6,483 nucleotides of DNA from the NCBI GenBank assembly GCA_003223695.1, contig QHVY01000204.1, positions 1 through 6,483 on the forward strand. Reading direction: 5' to 3'. The position numbers and the translations under genes were made by a program. Position 1 is the first letter of the stretch. Each line of letters begins with the position of its first letter. Under the pieces are notes generated by a model that did not search any database, was not told the DNA's origin, and saw only the letters and a list, made by a program, of their open reading frames with translations. Shown here one piece after another: positions 1 through 6,390 of this stretch. This DNA comes from Acidobacteriota bacterium (GTDB lineage Bacteria; Acidobacteriota; Thermoanaerobaculia; Gp7-AA8).

Positions 1-1411
1 AAAAACTCCGGCCGCGCACATTCTCATCGATTGTCAGGCCGTATTGCAGCGGCGGAAACGCCCGTTGCTCGCAATCGAGCCGCTCGCAAAGCCGGCAAGT
101 GGTGCCGATCGGTACGGCCGCATCGAGATTGTCCAATTCATACCCATCCGCGTATACCAGCTTGCGCGCGTCGCGGATCGGACATCCGATTCCCACCGCC
201 ATCAGCGAATCACCCGATGCGTATCCGCCGTAGCTCTTGCGAATCGTGCGCGCGACGCAAAAGTATGCGGTGCCGTCCGGCATTTTCGAGATCTGTGTGC
301 GAATCCGTCCCGGTGTGAGAAACGCCGCGTGCACGTCCCAGCGCGGGCACGATCCCGAGAATCGGGCAAAGCGAATCCCTGTGCCGCTGTACCGTTTGGA
401 AATGTTGCCGGCAATATCGACGCGGACGAAATGAAATGGCACGCCCTCCGCGCCCGCTTTTCGAAGAGTGGTCAATCGATGACAGACCTGCTCCCAGCTT
501 GCCGTGAAGTGGTGCTGCAGCAGCTCGATGTCGTATCGCGTTTCTTCGCAAAGGCGAAGGAACTCGTCGTACGGCATGAGCAGGGCGGCAGCGAAGTAGT
601 TCGCCAGCGCGATGCGGCACAGCTTTACTGATTCGGTCGCTGTCAGGTTCTGTTCTGAGCGCGCGATGATGGCGTCGATCGTTGCGCGCCCGGCAAGTAC
701 GCCGATCTGGTGTGCGACCTGGAAGTTGCGGCTCCATGGCGGGAGCGCTTCGGAGAGAAATAGCGTTCGTTGTTCCGGATCGTAGCGGCGGACTGCTCCG
801 CCATCGCGGCCGATCGGCACGAGCTGCACTTCGATTCCGTAGCTGCTGCGAAGGTGCTGCACCATCGATCGGTAGATGTCGGAGCGATCCAGCTTCGCCG
901 CGACTGCTTCGTTCTCCGCTGCGCTTTCGAGGTCGGAGAAGAAATTCAAATTGAGCTGAATGACATCCGACACCTCCTCGGACGGGAGGTGGGCGGGGTC
1001 GACGCCGACGAAGTCGCGCCCGTCGTAAAGCTTCGATGCGAGCGCGCGCGTCGATTCGACCGTTGCCCGATACGCGTGGTATAGGGCGATCACCGCTCGC
1101 GATGCCGCAGGATTGTCCGCGAGCTCGCGCAGGTCCGCGGTCGTGAGGGCATGCTCCTCGAACAGCGGATCGCCGAATACTTCCTGCAGATCGGCGGCGA
1201 GTCTGTTCTGCGAGTCATCGCTGAACGCGGCGAGCTCGACGTTGAGGATCTCAGCCGCTTTGATGAGCAGATTGGCCGGAAGTTGGCGTTGATCATGCTC
1301 TATGAGGTTGAGATAGCTCGGCGAGATGCCGAGGCGTGAGGCGACATCGGTTTGCGTGAGGCCTTTTCGGCGGCGCAGGCAACGGAGTCTTGTGCCCAAT
1401 CTGCCTTTCAT
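1..1411 (-). CDS. ScfR/RamB-type transcriptional regulator (XRE HTH + IrrE-like + Cys-rich C-terminus), 3' end cut by window edge
   Basis: I translated the minus strand from ATG 1411 and found 470 open codons to the window edge with no stop. Residues about 8-62 form an XRE helix-turn-helix (GLTQTDVASRLGISPSYLNLIE). The middle (about 150-300) resembles the IrrE/ImmA peptidase-like domain, but the usual HExxH zinc site reads HQIGV at 234-238, as I recall for acyl-CoA-sensing members. The C-terminus has GIGCP (C410) and CRLCERLDCEQRAFP (C439, C442, C447), typical of the DUF2083/RamB end. Family proteins are about 470-480 residues, so only a few residues should be missing. The start is supported by GAAAGG 8 nt upstream; an in-frame GTG at 1417 is possible but less well placed. 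The family (RamB, PccR, MccR) senses short-chain acyl-CoA state and controls glyoxylate or propionate genes. Divergence from aceBA makes that operon the likely target. Activator or repressor role cannot be read from sequence. Confidence 0.9.
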   Translation of the reverse strand, partial: MKGRLGTRLRCLRRRKGLTQTDVASRLGISPSYLNLIEHDQRQLPANLLIKAAEILNVELAAFSDDSQNRLAADLQEVFGDPLFEEHALTTADLRELADNPAASRAVIALYHAYRATVESTRALASKLYDGRDFVGVDPAHLPSEEVSDVIQLNLNFFSDLESAAENEAVAAKLDRSDIYRSMVQHLRSSYGIEVQLVPIGRDGGAVRRYDPEQRTLFLSEALPPWSRNFQVAHQIGVLAGRATIDAIIARSEQNLTATESVKLCRIALANYFAAALLMPYDEFLRLCEETRYDIELLQHHFTASWEQVCHRLTTLRKAGAEGVPFHFVRVDIAGNISKRYSGTGIRFARFSGSCPRWDVHAAFLTPGRIRTQISKMPDGTAYFCVARTIRKSYGGYASGDSLMAVGIGCPIRDARKLVYADGYELDNLDAAVPIGTTCRLCERLDCEQRAFPPLQYGLTIDENVRGRSF

Positions 1412-1524
1412 CTTCACAGCCTTTCACAAGTTTACATACTAATCTTTACAACAATAGACACTCTAACAGTCAGATCAGCAGTTAGTTGTTGACCTTGGCT
1501 TAGTCCATGCTCAATATTTTACAC
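1412..1524. promoter_or_regulatory. Divergent control region with four TTYACA repeats, candidate operator of the ScfR/RamB-like regulator
   Basis: This AT-richer gap separates the regulator from aceB. On the plus strand it has TTCACA at 1413-1418 and 1423-1428, and TTTACA at 1431-1436 and 1445-1450, all in the same orientation (start-to-start steps of 10, 8 and 14 bp). The copy in AATCTTTACAAC (1441-1452) matches 9 of 12 positions of the RamB-type core AAACTTTGCAAA as I remember it. The first two copies cover the regulator's Shine-Dalgarno and start, so binding there would suit autoregulation. The last two lie upstream of the putative aceB promoter. The repeats are seen directly; their use as an operator is inference. 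Confidence 0.4.
1489..1517 (+). promoter_or_regulatory. Possible sigma70-type promoter for aceBA
   Basis: TTGACC (1489-1494, 5 of 6 to the -35 consensus) is followed after 17 bp by CAATAT (1512-1517, 3 of 6, keeping the key A and T). An overlapping TANNNT-type hexamer, TATTTT, lies at 1515-1520. Transcription would start at about 1524-1525, on or next to the preferred ATG, which would make aceB leaderless. This agrees with the absence of a Shine-Dalgarno before either candidate start. The -10 is weak, so the call is tentative. Confidence 0.3.
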
Positions 1525-3102
1525 ATGACAACGGCAGTTCAACAAGCCGCCTCAGGCGTGGAAATTCGAGGCAAATCTCGTTCCGAATACGAACCCGTGC
1601 TCACGTCTGAGGCGATTCAGTTTGTGGCGATGCTGCAGCGCGAGTTCAACACCCGTCGCGAAGAGCTCCTTGCACGCCGCGAGGCCCGCAAGAAGCGGCT
1701 CGATGTCGGCGAGCTTCCCGATTTTCTAAGCGAGACGAAAGAGATTCGCGACCGCGACTGGACGGTTGCGGCGATTCCTGCCGATCTGACGGACCGCCGC
1801 GTGGAGATCACCGGTCCTGTCGATCGGAAGATGATCATCAATGCGCTGAACTCCGGCGCGAGCGTCGCGAATCTCATTGATGCGGTTCGCCGGACGATCG
1901 AGCTTTCGACGCCCTCCAACACGTACCGCCTCAACGACAAGACGGCCACGCTCGTCGTGCGTCCGCGCGGCTGGCATCTGCTCGAGAAGCACATCCTCGT
2001 TGACGGGAAACCTGTTTCGGCGAGTCTGTTTGATTTCGCGCTGTACTTTTTTCACAACGCGCACGAGCTGATCCGCCGCGGCACCGGACCCTACTTCTAT
2101 CTGCCGAAGATGGAGTCGCATCTCGAAGCGCGACTCTGGAATGACGTCTTCGTGCGCGCGCAGCGAGAGCTCGGCATTCCGACCGGCACGATCCGCGCGA
2201 CGGTGCTCGTCGAGACGATCCTCGCCGCTTTCGAGATGGACGAGATTCTGTGGGAGTTGCGCGACCACTCATCTGGACTGAACTGCGGCCGCTGGGATTA
2301 CATTTTCTCTTTCATCAAGAAATTCAGAGCGCGTCAGGACTTCCTGATGCCCGATCGCGCGCTGGTCACGATGGACCGGCACTTCCTGGCGTCGTATGTC
2401 GACCTCCTGATCAAGATCTGTCACCGCCGCGGCATTCACGCCATGGGCGGGATGGCAGCGCAGATACCGATCAAGAATGACGAAGCGGCGAATGATGCGG
2501 CGCTGGCGAAAGTGCGCGCCGACAAAGAACGCGAAGTGAACGCCGGACACGATGGAACGTGGGTCGCCCATCCGGCGCTCGTTCCGATCGCCAAAGAAAT
2601 TTTCGATCGCAAGATGCCGCAGGCGAATCAGATCGATCGCAAACGCGACGAAGTTCGCGTCGCCGCCGCCGATCTGCTGCAAATCCCGGAAGGGCCGATC
2701 ACGGAGCAGGGAATCCGGCAGAACGTGAACGTCGGCATTCAATACGTCGAAGCGTGGCTCGGCGGATTGGGATGCGTCCCGCTCTTCAATCTCATGGAAG
2801 ACGCGGCGACCGCGGAAATCTCGCGGACGCAACTGTGGCAGTGGATTCACCATGGCGCGATCACACGCAAGCGTTACGAGCAGATTCGTGACGAAGAGCT
2901 GAAGAAGATCGGCGACCGGCCGAACCTCGAGCGCGCTGCGGCGATTTTCGATCGCCTCACCGCTAGCGACGAGCTGGCGGACTTTCTCACCATCCCGGCA
3001 TACGAAGAACTCTTGAAGTTGGAACGTAGCGCCGCCTCTCAGGCGGCGCATGAGCCGGCTGAGAGCCGGCTCTACGCTCCCGAAGGGGGATCATCATCAT
3101 GA
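1525..3102 (+). CDS. aceB: Malate synthase A, with an internal ~20-residue deletion and a repeat-derived C-terminal tail
   Basis: The predicted 525-residue enzyme condenses glyoxylate and acetyl-CoA to malate in the glyoxylate shunt. The malate synthase signature RDHSSGLNCGRWDYIF is at 246-261, the substrate-site segment VRPRGWHLLEKH at 145-156, the metal-ligand region VETILAAFEMDEI at 229-241, and the catalytic-Asp segment GCVPLFNLMEDAATAEISRT at 416-435. After ITGPVDRKMIINALNSGASV (to residue 114) the sequence jumps to ANLIDAVRRTIE. Compared with E. coli AceB as I recall it, about 20 residues are absent, including the FMADFEDS strand with its active-site acids. The family normally ends near ..YEELL; residues about 501-519 here are encoded by a palindromic repeat. 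ATG 1525 is preferred because the protein then begins like relatives. ATG 1507 (six residues longer; a stop lies just upstream at 1501) has no Shine-Dalgarno and would fall inside the putative promoter. The gene overlaps aceA by ATGA. Confidence 0.9.
   Translation: MTTAVQQAASGVEIRGKSRSEYEPVLTSEAIQFVAMLQREFNTRREELLARREARKKRLDVGELPDFLSETKEIRDRDWTVAAIPADLTDRRVEITGPVDRKMIINALNSGASVANLIDAVRRTIELSTPSNTYRLNDKTATLVVRPRGWHLLEKHILVDGKPVSASLFDFALYFFHNAHELIRRGTGPYFYLPKMESHLEARLWNDVFVRAQRELGIPTGTIRATVLVETILAAFEMDEILWELRDHSSGLNCGRWDYIFSFIKKFRARQDFLMPDRALVTMDRHFLASYVDLLIKICHRRGIHAMGGMAAQIPIKNDEAANDAALAKVRADKEREVNAGHDGTWVAHPALVPIAKEIFDRKMPQANQIDRKRDEVRVAAADLLQIPEGPITEQGIRQNVNVGIQYVEAWLGGLGCVPLFNLMEDAATAEISRTQLWQWIHHGAITRKRYEQIRDEELKKIGDRPNLERAAAIFDRLTASDELADFLTIPAYEELLKLERSAASQAAHEPAESRLYAPEGGSSS
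3021..3080. repeat. BIME/REP-like 60-bp palindrome with two GTAG-footed hairpins, inside the aceB 3' end
   Basis: The 60 bases match their own reverse complement except at five position pairs; the centre is CATG (3049-3052). They also fold as two adjacent hairpins. The first has an 8-bp stem GCGCCGCC/GGCGGCGC (3029-3036, 3042-3049) with loop TCTCA. The second has an 8-bp stem GAGCCGGC/GCCGGCTC (3052-3059, 3065-3072) with loop TGAGA. GTAG (3026-3029) and CTAC (3072-3075) sit at the outer feet. A GTAG foot plus a GC-rich hairpin is the hallmark of REP elements mobilised by RAYT transposases, and two in inverted orientation make a BIME. The element is read through in the aceB frame and ends just before the aceA Shine-Dalgarno. 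The structure is seen directly; the REP/RAYT link is by analogy, and no RAYT gene is in the window. Confidence 0.75.
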
Positions 3103-4385
3103 GCAGACGACTGCACGCGGTCCGCGACCCGAAAGCGATTGAGCGCGATTGGGACTCGAACCCGCGCTGGCGCGGAATTACGCGCGACTACTCGGCGGAA
3201 GACGTTCTCCGTCTCCGAGGATCGATCGATATCAAGTACACGCTCGCGGAGATGGGCGCGGAGCGGCTGTGGCAGCTTCTGAACGACGAGCCGTTCGTCG
3301 CGGCGTTAGGCGCGCTCACTGGAAATCAAGCCATGCAGCAGGTGCGCGCCGGCCTGAAAGCGATTTACCTAAGCGGCTGGCAGGTTGCCGCCGACGCGAA
3401 CCTGGCCGGCCACATGTATCCCGATCAGAGTCTGTATCCATCGAACTCCGTGCCGCAGGTCGTCAAGCGCATCAATCAGACGCTGCAGCGAGCGGATCAG
3501 ATCGACACCAGCGAAGGACGCAACGGCACCAACTGGTTTGCGCCGATCGTCGCCGATGCCGAAGCAGGCTTCGGCGGATGCCTCAATGCCTTCGAGCTGA
3601 TGAAGATGATGATCGAAGCGGGCGCCGCAGGCGTTCACTTCGAGGATCAACTCGCCTCCGAGAAAAAATGCGGCCACCTCGGCGGCAAAGTGCTCGTGCC
3701 GGTATCGCATTTCATTCGTGTGCTCTCGGCGGCCCGTCTTGCGGCGGACATCGCCGGCGTACCGACGCTCGTTGTCGCCCGCACCGACGCCAACAGCGCG
3801 ACGCTGTTGACGAGCGACGTCGATGAACGCGATCAACCATTCCTCACAGGCCAGCGAACTGCGGAAGGCTTTTTCGCCATCAAAGGCGGCCTGGACATGG
3901 CGATCGCACGGGCAATCGCGTACGCGCCGTACGCCGACGTGCTGTGGTGCGAGACGGCGACGCCCGATCTCGACGAAGCTCGCCGCTTCGCCGAAGAAGT
4001 CCACAAAGCTCATCCAGGAAAGATGCTCGCGTACAACTGCTCGCCGTCATTCAACTGGGCGAAGAAACTCGATGCGAAGACGATCGAGAATTTCCAGCGC
4101 GAGCTCGCGGCCATGGGCTACAAGTTTCAGTTCGTCACGCTCGCCGGTTTTCACGCACTCAATTTCTCGATGTTCGAGCTGGCGCATCAGTTCAGCGAAG
4201 AGGGAATGCCTGCGTATTCACGCCTGCAGCAATCGGAGTTCGCTGCGGAGTCGCACGGCTACACGGCCACAAGACATCAGCATGAAGTGGGGACCGGCTA
4301 TTTCGATGAAGTCATGAAGGTCATCAGCTCAGGACAAGCTTCGACGACCGCACTCGACGGGTCGACGGAAGCCGCGCAGTTTTAG
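3099..4385 (+). CDS. aceA: Isocitrate lyase
   Basis: This 428-residue protein is close to the usual bacterial length (E. coli about 434). It cleaves isocitrate to succinate and glyoxylate, supplying malate synthase. The family signature KKCGHLGG is at 189-196, with the catalytic Cys at 191. Metal and substrate residues are recognisable in VADAEAGFGG (151-160), FEDQ (181-184), ARTD (227-230), the NCSPSFNW loop (313-320) and TLAG (347-350). The C-terminus, TALDGSTEAAQF, matches the family's closing lid. It appears intact with no missing block, unlike its partner. The start is set by AAGGGGGA (3083-3090) 8 nt upstream, and the ATG overlaps the aceB stop as ATGA, which implies translational coupling. 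The Shine-Dalgarno lies only a few bases after the palindromic repeat in the end of aceB, so RNA structure there may affect its expression. Confidence 0.97.
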   Translation: MSRRLHAVRDPKAIERDWDSNPRWRGITRDYSAEDVLRLRGSIDIKYTLAEMGAERLWQLLNDEPFVAALGALTGNQAMQQVRAGLKAIYLSGWQVAADANLAGHMYPDQSLYPSNSVPQVVKRINQTLQRADQIDTSEGRNGTNWFAPIVADAEAGFGGCLNAFELMKMMIEAGAAGVHFEDQLASEKKCGHLGGKVLVPVSHFIRVLSAARLAADIAGVPTLVVARTDANSATLLTSDVDERDQPFLTGQRTAEGFFAIKGGLDMAIARAIAYAPYADVLWCETATPDLDEARRFAEEVHKAHPGKMLAYNCSPSFNWAKKLDAKTIENFQRELAAMGYKFQFVTLAGFHALNFSMFELAHQFSEEGMPAYSRLQQSEFAAESHGYTATRHQHEVGTGYFDEVMKVISSGQASTTALDGSTEAAQF

Positions 4386-4394
4386 GAGACAGAC

Positions 4395-4505
4395 ATGGAA
4401 GAGAATATCGATCTGGACGACACGCTGCGTGATCGCGATGACGAGCCGGCAGAGCGCGAAGCGGCATCGGAAGACGAGCTGCCGTTCGAGATTCCCCGCG
4501 ACTAA
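4395..4505 (+). CDS. Very acidic 36-residue microprotein at the end of the aceBA operon, function unknown
   Basis: I do not recognise this family. ATG 4395 is preceded by AGGAGA (4384-4389), which overlaps the aceA stop codon, and the frame runs to TAA 4503-4505. Of 36 residues, 16 are Asp or Glu and only 4 are Arg, giving a net charge near -12. It has no Cys, no membrane segment and no signal peptide. The N-terminal two thirds look disordered and charged, while the end (DELPFEIPRD) mixes hydrophobic and Pro residues like a short linear binding motif. The good ribosome binding site and 9-nt gap after aceA argue for translation as the third gene of the operon. A role such as modulating the two enzymes is possible but is only guilt by association. 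It could also be a chance frame, since it is short. Confidence 0.6.
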   Translation: MEENIDLDDTLRDRDDEPAEREAASEDELPFEIPRD

Positions 4506-4510
4506 ATGCT

Positions 4511-4572
4511 TCACCACAGAGGACACAGAGATCACAGAGACATCTCTGTGTGCTCTGTGCTCTCTGTGGTGA
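4511..4572. terminator. Repeat-built hairpin between convergent genes (six CACAGAG units, 9-bp period), likely bidirectional terminator
   Basis: Two 30-base arms (4511-4540 and 4543-4572) pair at 26 of 30 positions around a 2-base centre. The left arm has CACAGAG at 4515, 4524 and 4533. The right arm has its complement CTCTGTG at 4544, 4553 and 4562. Both runs have an exact 9-bp period. The hairpin starts 5 bp after the microprotein stop and ends 3 bp before the stop of the convergent VWA gene, so it is placed to end transcripts from both sides. There is no clear T-tract on either side, so intrinsic termination is inferred from position and stem strength. From memory, similar CAC(A/G)GAG-type hairpins are scattered between genes in several environmental phyla; I cannot check this here. 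Confidence 0.7.
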
Positions 4573-4575
4573 TCT

Positions 4576-6390
4576 TTACTGTCGCGCGATGGCGTCGGGA
4601 GCCGAGAGTGTTCGCGATGTCTCGACCATTCTCAGAAATTCTTCGCGATAGCCCTCGAGATCGCTGCCGCGCATCGCGCGCGCGAGCGCCAGCACATCGG
4701 CATACGTCGCCGCTCCTTTGTACTTCGAATGCCGCAGCAACATGCCGAATTCGGCGACCGCGGCCGCGAATTGCAGATCGGCCGGCGCTTCGTAAATGCT
4801 CTTTCCCTCATCGGTAACGGACGCGGTGATGAGCTGGCTCGCCTCGCTCGCGGGCTCCTTGTAACGCAGCCGCAGCTCCGCAATTTTTCCCCGCCCGTTG
4901 GTGGCGATTTCGTACAGCGCGGTCACCGAGTGGCCTGACCCGAGCTCGCCGGCATCTTTCGTATCGTCTTCAAAATCTTTGTTTGCCAGCGCGCGATCTT
5001 CATATCCGATCTGACGATACGACGTTACCAGTGCGGGATCGAATTGCAGTTGAACTTTCACATCTTTGGCAATGGCGACGAGAGTTCCCTGGAGTTGGTT
5101 GACGAAAACCTTCTTCGCCTCGTTGATCGTGTCGAGGTAGTAGTAGTTTCCGTTGCCTTTGTCGGCCAGCGATTCCATCAGCGCGTCATTCAGGTTGTCA
5201 TCGCCCACGCCGATGCAAGTCAGATAGATTCCTTTCTTTCGCTTCTGCTCGATCAGCTTTGTCAGTGCATCGATATCGGTGACGCCGACGTTGAAGTCGC
5301 CATCCGTCGCGAGAATCACTCGGTTGTTCGCGGTTGCGGAAAGGTGTTCTTCCGCCGTCTTGTACGCCAGCTCGATTCCAGCACCGCCGGCAGTCGATCC
5401 GCCGGCCTGGAGCCGGTCGAGTGCAGCGAGAATCGTGGATTTGTCTGCTCCCGAAGTTGGAGGTAGCACGACGCCTGCTGCCCCGGCGTAGACAACGATC
5501 GAAACGGAATCTTCGGGCCGCATTTGATCGACCAGCATTCGGAACGCGGATTTGAGGAGCGGCAGACGTTGTGGCGGCGCCATGGAGCCAGAGACGTCGA
5601 GCAGAAAGGTCAGGTTGTTCGGTGCAAGTTTCCACTCGTCGATCCTCTTCGCCTGAATGCCGACGCGAAGCAACCGATGACTCGGTTCCCACGGACAGCC
5701 CACCACGTCGCTTGTGACGCTGAACAGCCGCCCGTCGCTCGGTTGAGGATAGTTGTATATGAAGTAGTTGATCATCTCCTCGATGCGCACGGCGTTTGGT
5801 GCTGGGATCAGATTCGCACTGAGAAAGCGGCGAACGTTTGCGAACGACGCGCCGTCGACATCGATGGAGAACGTGGTGGTGGGCTCTTTTCTCGTGTCGA
5901 TGATGCCGTTCTCGGTGATCGGCGCGTAATTCGCGGTGCTCGGCGGCGGCTCAGAGAGGCCGCTCGGCACAGAGACTGGCGCCGCTGACCGTGCCACATA
6001 TCCACCGACAACGCCACCTTCAACGCCCAGCGGCGCCTGCGCGGTGACCGTGATCGATTCCGTAACTGCAGGATTGAGCGTCGTCTTCAATCGAAGCAGT
6101 TTCGCATCGACGACGCGAACGCGGACCGATTCGCGATTGAATCCGGCAAGTTGCACGACGAACGAATATGTGCCCGGCGCGATACCGCGGAACTCGTATT
6201 GGCCTTTCGCGTCAGTTACTTCTGTATGCGTGCCGAGAGTCACTGTTACACCCGGAAGCGGTGTTCCGCGGGAATCGGTCACAACGCCTCGGATCGCACC
6301 GCCCGTGCCTTGTGGCACCAGATCAACATACGTTTGACGCGAACTGCAAGCGGCAATCGCAATAGCGAGAAGAATGGCTGCTCGTTTCAT
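4576..6390 (-). CDS. VWA-domain lipoprotein, YfbK-like, with an N-terminal carboxypeptidase-regulatory-like domain
   Basis: This 604-residue protein begins with a lipoprotein signal peptide (MKRAAILLAIAIAAC, lipobox IAAC, lipidated Cys15). Ser at +2 suggests outer-membrane rather than inner-membrane retention. Residues about 30-118 form a carboxypeptidase-regulatory-like beta-sandwich (GVVTDSRGTPLPGVTVTLG ... GIAPGTYSFVV ... ESITVTAQAP). A Gly/Ala/Pro linker (119-153) follows. Residues 155-250 match the N-terminal region of YfbK-type proteins (TFSIDVDGASFANVRRFL). The VWA domain (about 258-440) has an intact metal-ion site: DVSGS at 265-269, T333 in GGSTAGG and D363 in ATDGDFNVG. The C-terminal part to about 595 fits the DUF3520-like region. 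E. coli YfbK lacks the N-terminal sandwich. It likely binds a protein or surface ligand through the metal site; the ligand is unknown. The start is supported by GAGGA 8 nt upstream. It is convergent with the aceBA operon and probably monocistronic here. Confidence 0.9.
   Translation of the reverse strand: MKRAAILLAIAIAACSSRQTYVDLVPQGTGGAIRGVVTDSRGTPLPGVTVTLGTHTEVTDAKGQYEFRGIAPGTYSFVVQLAGFNRESVRVRVVDAKLLRLKTTLNPAVTESITVTAQAPLGVEGGVVGGYVARSAAPVSVPSGLSEPPPSTANYAPITENGIIDTRKEPTTTFSIDVDGASFANVRRFLSANLIPAPNAVRIEEMINYFIYNYPQPSDGRLFSVTSDVVGCPWEPSHRLLRVGIQAKRIDEWKLAPNNLTFLLDVSGSMAPPQRLPLLKSAFRMLVDQMRPEDSVSIVVYAGAAGVVLPPTSGADKSTILAALDRLQAGGSTAGGAGIELAYKTAEEHLSATANNRVILATDGDFNVGVTDIDALTKLIEQKRKKGIYLTCIGVGDDNLNDALMESLADKGNGNYYYLDTINEAKKVFVNQLQGTLVAIAKDVKVQLQFDPALVTSYRQIGYEDRALANKDFEDDTKDAGELGSGHSVTALYEIATNGRGKIAELRLRYKEPASEASQLITASVTDEGKSIYEAPADLQFAAAVAEFGMLLRHSKYKGAATYADVLALARAMRGSDLEGYREEFLRMVETSRTLSAPDAIARQ

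Noticed and set aside
44..631. 195-residue open frame on the plus strand
   Set aside because: It lies wholly antisense to the regulator gene, whose minus-strand translation gives recognisable domains, and its own product resembles nothing.
1507..1524. Upstream ATG giving a six-residue longer malate synthase (MLNILH...)
   Set aside because: It has no Shine-Dalgarno, would lie between the putative -35 and -10 elements, and adds residues not expected from the family. It cannot be fully excluded.
2269..3051. 260-residue open frame on the minus strand
   Set aside because: It is antisense to conserved malate synthase sequence. Its length is explained by GC-rich codon bias, and its product shows no recognisable motif.
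3021..3080. Rho-independent terminator between aceB and aceA
   Set aside because: There is no T-tract after either stem, the element is inside the coding frame, and aceA is translationally coupled directly after it.
3369..4013. 214-residue open frame on the minus strand
   Set aside because: It is antisense to isocitrate lyase, has no recognisable domain, and is a typical mirror frame of a GC-rich gene.
4511..4572. CRISPR-like array
   Set aside because: The units are 7 bp with 2-bp gaps and switch to inverted orientation halfway, so there are no spacers or direct repeats of CRISPR size.
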